Below, in pieces: positions 8,106 through 13,551 of a stretch of 13,551 bases of DNA. A program made the position numbers and the translations under genes. Source of the stretch: Auxenochlorella pyrenoidosa. Its lineage: Eukaryota > Chlorophyta > Trebouxiophyceae > Chlorellales > Chlorellaceae. A model generated the notes under the pieces. It saw only the letters and a list, made by a program, of their open reading frames with translations. It searched no databases and had not been told where the DNA came from. Each line of letters starts with the position of its first letter. The first letter of the stretch is position 1. The stretch spans positions 1,440,877-1,454,427 of the forward strand of contig KQ482061.1 of the NCBI GenBank assembly GCA_001430745.1, in the 5' to 3' direction.

Positions 8106-10582
8106 ATGATCGGCACGCTGCATCCGCGGCCTGTGGCCTCGCTGGCCGTGGACAAGCTCTCTACTGGTTGCCCCAATTTGGACACCGCGCTAGGGGGCGG
8201 CTTGCCCTGTGGCAGCCTCACGGAAGTCACAGGTATGGAGTTGCATGCATCAAGGCCTACTCCTCAAATGCTGCCGCTGTTGATGGGCCGCCGCCCACCG
8301 CCCACCCGCCTCCCGCCCGCCTCTGCAGGCGAGGCGGCCGCCTCCAAGACGCAGCTGTGCCTGCAGCTGTTGCTAACTGTGCAACTTCCGCGCGAGTATG
8401 GCGGGCTGGGCGGCTCGGCGGTGTACGTGCACACCGAGGGGGAGCCCGCCCTGAAGCGCCTGCACCAGCTCGCGCGCAGCCTGCCGCTGCGGTGAGAGGA
8501 GGGCGGCCTCTGTGCGCGCTCGGGTGCCGTCATTGTTAGCTTGTGAGGCAGAGTCAGGACATTGGCTTAATCGCATTCTCGATCCAAATCTGTGGGGGTG
8601 TGAACTACGCGCTGTCGCTGGGCATCTTGCACTCGCTTCTTCCTTGCAGCAGCGTCCAGCACTCCACACCCCTTGCTGATCATGCTCGCAGGTATCCTCC
8701 TGACGCGCTGGCGGCCATGCCAGACCCCGCCGCAAACATCTTCATCGAGAAGGGCATCACCAGTGGCGGCGAGCTGCTGGCACGCCTGCAGCGCCTGCGT
8801 GCCCTGCTCGAGCGCCAGCAGCGCCTGGCCTGTGCAGCAGGCTCGGCAGCGGGCGCTGGCAGCACAGCTGAGGCTGCAGGCAGCGGCGGCGGCGGCGGTG
8901 GCAGCTCAGGCGCGCGACCGGTGCGCCTGCTGGTGGTGGACAGCGTGGCGCATGTGTTCCGCGACATGGGCGACGCAGTGGGTGCTGCCGAGCTGACTGG
9001 GCGCACCAAGCTGCTTTTCAGGCTCTCTGCGCTGCTCAGGTGGGGCGCGGGTCACCAAAACGGGGACCCACCGTGGTCTGTGAGTAGGAGCACTGGGAAT
9101 GGATGTGTGCCTCAGTGAGCTGGGGAGCCAGGCCACAATGCTGCTGCTGTCGATGCGCCTGAAGCCCCTTTCACTGCCAGGCTCGGCACCCGCTGTCAGG
9201 CTCTGCTCACTGTGGCCTCGCCAGCGGCCGCTGCCGCCCTTCCCGGCTCCTCCCGCAGGCGCTACGCCGACGAGTTTGGCCTGGCTGTGCTGCTGGTCAA
9301 CCAGGTGGTGGACTGCGTGGCGGCGCGCGGCGGCGGTGCCGCTGGCCCGCTGGCGGCAGTGAGCACAGCCCCGGCGGCGCGGCTTGCGGCCCTGACTGGG
9401 GGGCAGCGCCTGGTGTCCCTGGGCAGGCAGGTGGCCCCCGCGCTGGGCCTGGCGTGGGCCAACTGCATCAATACGCGCCTCTTCCTGGCGCGGTGCGGCG
9501 CCGGCCCCGACGGCGCCACGCCCGCGCTCTTCCATGGCGCCCCCAGCGCGGCAGCACAGGCCGCCGCAGGTCAGGCCAGCGGCAGCGCCGGGTGGGGCGG
9601 CGCCGGCGCGGCGCTGCCCGCTCTGCGCAAGCTGCAGGTGCTCTTCAGCCCGCACCTGCCGCAAACCGAGTGCTACTACATAGTTGAGGCGACGGGTGTC
9701 AGGGGCCTGCACAGCTGGGAGCTGGAGCAGCACGATGCAGCGGCCGCGGCGGCCGCGGCGGCGGCCTGGCAGCAGCAGCAGGAGGAGCAGCAGCGGCTGG
9801 CGTGGGAGCAGGAGCAGTCGAGGCGGCGGGAGCAGGTGCAGTCGTGGCAGCGAGAAAAGGAGCAGTGTGGCTATGGGCGACCGCAGGGCCCGCAACCACA
9901 AGGCTGGCCGCAGCAGCAGCACTGCTTGCCGCTGCAGCAGCAGCAACAGCAGCAGCGCTGGGAAGAGCCGCAGCAGGGTTGGCAGCCGCATCAACAGCCG
10001 CCGTGCGGCCCGCGGCAGCAGGATTATCAGGTGCCTGGCTGGCAGGACCAGCACCAGCCGGGTCATGGCTGGCAGCAGGAGCAGGAGCAGCCGGGCTGGC
10101 AGCACCAAGGCCAGCACCAGCAAGGCGCGCGGTGCCAAGGCCAAGGCCAGCACTGGGGTCCAGGACAGCAGCATGGCGGCTATTCTGGGCTGGAGCAGCA
10201 GGGTTGGCAGCCGCAGGCAGCCCACTATGGCGGCTGCCATCAGCAGCCACAACCCTCACAGCCGCCACAGTTGGGGGCAAGCTTTCAACAATGGCAGGGG
10301 CGGCATGCCCAGCACTGGCAGCAACAGGGCCAGGCAACGTCTGCGCCGCACAAGCAGCCTTCCCTTCAGCAACGGCAGCCCCAGCAATGGCAATCGCAAC
10401 AGGAGCAGCGGCCGCCCATGGCGCAGCCGCAAAACGACACTGCAAGTGCCGGGGCAGCTGGCGGGCAGAGCTGGGGTTGCGCCCAGGCAAGCAGATCGTC
10501 TGCCCAGCGGCAACTGCTGCAGCAGCAGCAGGAGCCGCCACCGCAGCAGCCTCAGCAGCAGTGGCCGCAGCAGTGCTGGTAG
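8106..10582 (+). CDS. XRCC3: XRCC3-like RAD51 paralogue with long Q/W-rich C-terminal extension
   Basis: RecA/RAD51-family paralogue for homologous recombination repair; XRCC3 pairs with RAD51C in plants and animals. Exons 8106-8232, 8329-8491, 8692-9039 and 9259-10582 (TAG), 1962 nt, 653 aa, phases 1, 2, 2. Domains: LSTGCPNLDTALGGGLPCGS and LTEVTG lead into Walker A GEAAASKT (G43-T50), then QLCLQLLLTVQLP and VYVHTEGEPALKRLHQL. A Gly/Ala-rich insert (about 140-172) precedes Walker B RLLVVDSV (D180). LAVLLVNQVVD, VAPALGLAWANCINTRLFLAR and LQVLFSPHLPQTECYYI match XRCC3 ends; GLAWANC is near-identical to Arabidopsis. From residue 373 the frame continues 281 residues of polyAla then Gln-rich sequence with regularly spaced Trp. 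Human XRCC3 is 346 aa. The Met at 8106 is preferred because plant XRCC3 begins about 20 residues before TGC; 7929 is an in-frame alternative. Confidence 0.87.
9737..10579 (+). repeat. Low-complexity CAG/GCAG-rich tract encoding the polyAla and Gln/Trp-rich tail
   Basis: This segment codes for the XRCC3 tail. It starts with about ten Ala codons, then mostly CAG-rich sequence with repeated GGCTGGCAG-type units giving G-W-Q motifs every 10-20 residues. Because it is CAG-periodic, long open frames appear in other phases (Ala-, Ser/Arg- and, on the minus strand, Leu/Ala-rich); these are shadows. The frame that joins the XRCC3 core is the only one with support. Confidence 0.75.
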
Positions 10583-10874
10583 TGGTCTTGGTGTGCCCAA
10601 GACAGATCGCAGGTTGTAGCATGCGCACGGCCCCATGCAGGTGCATCCCCTGGCCCCAGTCTTTTGCAGCAGGCTTGCAATTGTTCTCTCGTCATGATTC
10701 TTGCTGGCCTTTGCTGACGCAATGGCAAGGTGGCTCTGTGACTTCATCTTGTGAGTCTGTAGTTCACAGCTGGGTTGGGATGAGTCTGGCATCAGAAGCA
10801 GTTGGTATAAAATCAGGATGCAGGCCTGGGGCAGGCCTAGGCCCGCCCCAGCCTGCCCTTGTAGTCATTGCCCG
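10583..10874. other. Convergent 3' region between XRCC3 and a small lysine-rich gene
   Basis: About 292 bp between a plus-strand TAG and a minus-strand TAG. It must contain both 3' UTRs. Besides the hairpin at 10821-10855 I see no gene and no TGTAA on the expected strands. Confidence 0.55.
10821..10855. repeat. GC-rich hairpin near the 3' end of the lysine-rich gene
   Basis: CAGG + CTGGGGC on the left pairs with GCCCCAG + CCTG on the right (11 pairs, one bulged C), enclosing a 12-nt loop that itself contains the palindrome GGCCTAGGCC. It starts about 20 nt downstream of the minus-strand stop at 10875. It could lie in that 3' UTR or between the convergent transcripts. Confidence 0.5.
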
Positions 10875-11699
10875 CTACTTCTTCTTGTCGGCGGCCTTCT
10901 TGTCGGCGGGGGCGGGCGCAGCGCCCTCTGCCGCGAGCGCAGGCTGCTTCTTGACAGGCGCCTCGGTGATGCCCAGGTCTGCCATCTCCTTGGCGGCCTT
11001 GGCGTCGGCCTCGGCCTGCAGGGCGGTGGAAGGGCACCAGGTGAAGATGGTGACATGATTTCACGGCTTGGGCTGCAGGCAGGTACAGCTGCCTGCAGCA
11101 GCGGCACAGACCACTGGCAGCGGGCAGCCAAGGCACCTCTCAAACCTCCCTTGCCTCAAGTCTGGCCCCCCACCTGCGTGCGCTCCGTGTTCTTCTTCTT
11201 GCGCTCGTCCTTGGCGGCCTGCTCCCAGCCCCCTGCAGCAAGAGTGCAAGGAGGCGGCAGGGATTGGAGGAGGCGAGCGGCCTCAGGCAGTGATGAATGG
11301 CAAGTCGACCCCTAGGATGTTTTGCAATATGTCGATGCCTCCTTCTACAGCCCCATAGACCTGCCTGCTTTAACTCACATGGCACGATCTCGTCGCGGGC
11401 CCGGACCTTCTGCTGCGGCTTGCCCTTGCCGCCCTTGCCCTTGCCGCCGCCGCTGTTGGCCGACTCGACGGCCGCCTCCTTGGCGGCGCGCTTGGCGGCC
11501 TGCTTGGCGCCCACCTGCGGCCAGAGGCGAGGTGGGGAGGGGTGCACAACAATCAGGCGGGTCGCGGCGGCAGCTGCTGGCGCGGGCTTGGCGAGCGGCG
11601 GCCGATGGCAGGCCGGGGCTAGGGTTCCACCCCGAAGGCACAGTGCGGCTGTTCTACAGCTCAAAAATTCGTCTTCGAGGCTGTGGGCGGACCCACCAT
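10875..11699 (-). CDS. Small lysine/alanine-rich protein, unknown function
   Basis: I do not recognise this protein. Supported exons in transcript order: 11514-11379, 11232-11174 and 11015-10875 (TAG), phases 1 and 0. Together they encode VGAKQAAKRAAKEAA, a Gly/Lys linker, RARDEIVP-WGWEQAAKDERK, a charged helical stretch ERTQ-AEADAKAAKEMADLGI, and an Ala/Pro/Lys tail ending in KKK. No signal peptide or membrane segment is visible; the composition suggests a basic, partly helical, possibly nucleic-acid or ribosome-associated protein (inference). The first exon is uncertain. An ATG at 11699-11697, in a GCCATGG context and followed at once by a GTGGGT donor, would join in phase 0 to GTG GGC GCC, giving 112 aa. 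Reading straight through from an upstream ATG at 11853 gives a Pro/Ser-rich N-terminus that looks non-coding. Splice sites and in-frame joins support the three exons. Confidence 0.6.
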
Positions 11700-12508
11700 G
11701 GCTCTTTGGTCTGTTGGTTGGGCTGAAGTGTGGGCGGGTGGTTGGCGGGTGGCTTCGAGGGCTCTCGAAGGCGCACAGTTCGTCCGAAAGAAGCGAAAAC
11801 ACCGGTGGAAGCGAGCGGGAATGCATCGCAATGCCCGCCGGTCGCCCCCACATTCAGCGGCGCCGGCGCCCAACGCCAGCGGGCGCAGCGCGGACCTCAT
11901 CAGGGCCTGTCAAAGATGTGCCTTGATATGCATTTCATCAGACAATTGGTTATGTGGAAAGTCTTTGCCTCACAGTACGCCTGCCAAAAGCCCAGGAAGG
12001 TCAGAGTGACAAAAGCTGCCGGTGTGGTGCACCAGCGATGTGCCCGCTGGCATGTTCGCACATTAGGATCTGTTGAATCCTTATATTGCAAGCAGCTCAG
12101 CTTCATATAACTTTGCAAATGGTACATGCTGACGACTACACTGGGCCGCACTGCCTTGGGCGGCACAGGCAGCGGCGATGTTTGAGATGGTGTGTTGCAT
12201 GGGGCAAGCTGCGGCCTGGTTGCATACCAAGCTGGTAAAACCAAGCAGAGTGGTCCACTGACACTCTGAATGGGCAGAACGAGACGTGGGTGGCGCTGAC
12301 TTTGGTGGCCGCATGGATCAGGGCATTGGGTGGACCGGGGCAGCGCTGGAGGGACAGCAGATGTTCCAGCAAGGAGGGGGAAGACCGGAGGCATCTTATC
12401 AGCTCGAAGTCCACAGTTTCGCAAATTGGCCTATCCAGCACACAGCGGATCGCAGGGATCGCTCCAACCTCCCGCAGTCAGCCGTCCCAGCAGCACCGAG
12501 CACCCAGT
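11700..12508. other. Divergent intergenic region, no clear gene
   Basis: About 800 bp between the minus-strand lysine-rich gene and the plus-strand secreted-peptide gene, expected to contain both 5' flanks. It is less GC-rich from about 11930 to 12130. A long minus-strand open frame (12424-11900) has no recognisable motif, hydrophobic pattern or codon bias. I see no RNA gene, repeat array or convincing TATA box. Confidence 0.55.
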
Positions 12509-13100
12509 ATGAAGGCCACCGCCCTTTTCTTCGCCGCACTGCTGGTTCTGTCTGCCACCATCAGGGCAGATGCGGTGAGCAGTGAGCGGTGGGCAGCCGA
12601 CGGCCGGGCTTGTAGGGCGCTTGGCAACATGCCGGCACATGCAGCTCTGCAGCAACGCTAGGGAAAATGCGCTCGCCAGCCCTCAGGCATGCAATGATGC
12701 GGCAAATTGCGTGCCATCCCGCGCGGGATCAGCGCCGTGCAAATCCCGGGCAGCAGCTGCCGCCCGCCTGCCGCTCCTGCGCCAGCGCTTGCCGCTGGCT
12801 TGCCGCTGCCCTACCCTACCTCCACCTGTCTGCCCTCTGACCCCTGCTCCTCAAATTCATTGCCCATTCGTTGTCCTCCCGCAGTCTCGCTCCCTGCTCG
12901 AGGACCTGGCCCCTGGCCCCGCCCCAGCAGAGGCACCTGGGCCAGGGGGCGCCGTGGCCGGCGGCGGCACCTGCGCTGCGCTGGGCGAGACCTGCGACGA
13001 CGTGACCACGCTGTGCTGCGAGCCCAACTACTGCGACCTCAGCATTGGTGCCTGCCTGACCGACGATGCCCCCGAGTTTGCCCCTGCGCCGGCGCCTTGA
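12509..13100 (+). CDS. Small secreted six-cysteine protein with cystine-knot-like spacing
   Basis: Two exons, 12509-12574 and 12885-13100 (TGA), phase-0 junction, 93 aa. Exon 1 encodes a signal peptide: MKATALFF, a hydrophobic core AALLVLSATI, and a likely cleavage near RADA. Exon 2 begins SRSLLEDL, then a Pro/Ala/Gly linker (PGPAPAEAPGP), then Cys52-x6-Cys59-x6-Cys66-Cys67-x4-Cys72-x6-Cys79, and ends DDAPEFAPAPAP. The C-C-CC-C-C order with a Gly three residues before Cys59 is the classic inhibitor-cystine-knot (knottin) layout. That fold is used by many unrelated protease inhibitors, antimicrobial and signalling peptides, so no activity is assigned. The Ala-Pro repeats resemble plant arabinogalactan glycomodules. 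The intron (12575-12884, GTGAGC...CCGCAG) separates the secretion signal from the mature protein. An upstream in-frame ATG at 12290 is rejected because it would bury the signal peptide. Confidence 0.68.
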
Positions 13101-13349
13101 GCAGTCGGGCGGTTCTGGAGCTCGATGGGTCCGCCGGGTCGACAGCCTCCGTGCTGTGTGAAACTCTAAAAATGCAGCACATTCCCGACCCTCTAAATTC
13201 GAGGCTCAAATTGCATATACCAAGTCTGCTGCCTTTTGCGACCATGCACCAACACTTGCCCCCTCTGTTGCACTTCCATATGACGCTTGTTCAGGATTCC
13301 TCAGGATCAACCTGGAATTGAAAAAGGGGAAATCGGAAATACCAAAAAG
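13101..13349. other. 3' flank of the secreted-protein gene
   Basis: About 250 bp, noticeably more AT-rich than the coding regions, between the TGA at 13100 and the tRNA. It presumably holds the 3' UTR. No TGTAA is present and no gene is visible. Its right end supplies the Pol III T-run of the tRNA on the minus strand. Confidence 0.5.
13344..13348 (-). terminator. RNA polymerase III terminator of tRNA-Gly
   Basis: Five consecutive T on the minus strand directly follow the tRNA 3' end, two nucleotides from the discriminator base, the standard Pol III stop signal. Confidence 0.85.
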
Positions 13350-13421
13350 TGCGCTCACCGGGACTCGAACCCGGCCCAGCTGCGTGGGAAGCAGCTATTC
13401 TAACCCCTAAACTATGAGCGC
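13350..13421 (-). tRNA. trnG-CCC: tRNA-Gly(CCC)
   Basis: Read on the minus strand, a 7-bp acceptor stem GCGCTCA/TGAGCGC is perfect. The anticodon arm is GCTGC-TTCCCAC-GCAGC with anticodon CCC (13388-13386) preceded by the invariant U33. The T arm is CCGGG-TTCGAGT-CCCGG, followed by discriminator A and no encoded CCA. The D-arm region TAGTTTAGGGGTTAG fits the A box and GGTTCGAGTCC fits the B box. There is no intron. It decodes GGG glycine codons. Confidence 0.95.
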
Positions 13422-13469
13422 CGGGCGCGACGTTGCCGTCAGCGCGCGATTTTGTTACAATCATATACT

Positions 13470-13551
13470 ATGTCATGCTACGCGTGCTGTGGTCGGCTGG
13501 CGCAACGCCAGCTCAGCTCCTGCCGGCGCAGGTGCGTGAGGGCTCCTTGCT
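13470..13551 (+). CDS. Possible 5' end of a further plus-strand gene, truncated
   Basis: After a short AT-rich stretch (TCATATACT) there are two ATGs, at 13470 and 13475. The second opens MLRVLWSAGATPAQLLPAQ, which continues as VREGSL to the window edge or stops at a CAG/GTGCGTG donor-like site near 13534. The Arg/Ala/Leu composition would suit an organelle-targeting sequence. Nothing else supports a gene here. Confidence 0.2.
   Translation, partial: MSCYACCGRLAQRQLSSCRRRCVRAPC

Noticed and set aside
9684..10646. Long overlapping open frames in the other phases of the XRCC3 tail (Ser/Arg-rich and Ala-rich on plus, Ala- and Leu-rich on minus)
   Set aside because: CAG-periodic DNA is open in all six frames. 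Only the Gln-rich frame continues from the XRCC3 core.
10805..10812. TATAAAAT on the plus strand as a TATA box
   Set aside because: The downstream gene is on the minus strand and ends here, so there is no plus-strand gene to drive. It is probably just AT-rich 3' sequence.
11900..12424. Minus-strand 174-codon open frame
   Set aside because: No recognisable motif, hydrophobic pattern or codon bias, and no splice-linked neighbour.
12290..12508. Upstream in-frame ATG extension of the secreted protein
   Set aside because: It would place about 73 residues of non-coding-like sequence before a textbook signal peptide.
1..13551. CRISPR array, insertion sequence, bacterial operon or viral insertion
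   Set aside because: No regularly spaced repeats, transposase, integrase or viral hallmark motifs are visible. Intron-bearing eukaryotic genes fill the window.

Overview
The window looks like nuclear DNA of a GC-rich green alga. Introns are short and mostly GT-AG, typically ending in CTGCAG, and simple CAG/CTG and G-rich repeats are common. The recognisable proteins are eukaryotic and plant-like: a raffinose synthase/seed-imbibition type GH36, an XRCC3 recombinase paralogue, and a eukaryotic tRNA with internal A and B boxes and a Pol III T-run. A Chlorella-type trebouxiophyte is my best guess. It is an inference from style, not a sequence match.

Layout. (1) 1-2864, plus strand: the C-terminal 345 codons of a GH36 raffinose synthase-like gene in nine exons; its 5' part lies off the left edge. 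(2) 3165-5283, minus: a complete four-exon acyltransferase-3 (AT3/OafA-NRF6) membrane protein. (3) 5789-8010, minus: a second AT3 gene, a tandem paralogue with the same three intron positions and phases plus one extra intron. It carries an in-frame TAG at a conserved glutamine position. (4) 8106-10582, plus: an XRCC3 homologue, head-to-head with gene 3, with an atypical Walker A and a roughly 280-residue Q/W-rich C-terminal tail absent from human and Arabidopsis XRCC3. (5) 10875-11699, minus: a small lysine/alanine-rich protein that I do not recognise. Its first exon may be just an ATG. (6) 12509-13100, plus: a small secreted six-cysteine protein with a cystine-knot-like spacing. (7) 13350-13421, minus: tRNA-Gly(CCC). 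(8) From 13470: a possible start of another plus-strand gene, cut by the window end.

All spliced models were checked by hand. Every exon junction keeps frame, and each model's coding length is a multiple of three (or completes a partial codon at the window edge). The genes do not look like one pathway. The only evident relationship is the tandem AT3 duplication, and the only shared regulatory space that stands out is the short divergent interval between the second AT3 gene and XRCC3. The most notable observations are the nonsense codon in one AT3 paralogue, the Q/W-rich XRCC3 tail with its SKT Walker A, and the cystine-knot-like secreted peptide.
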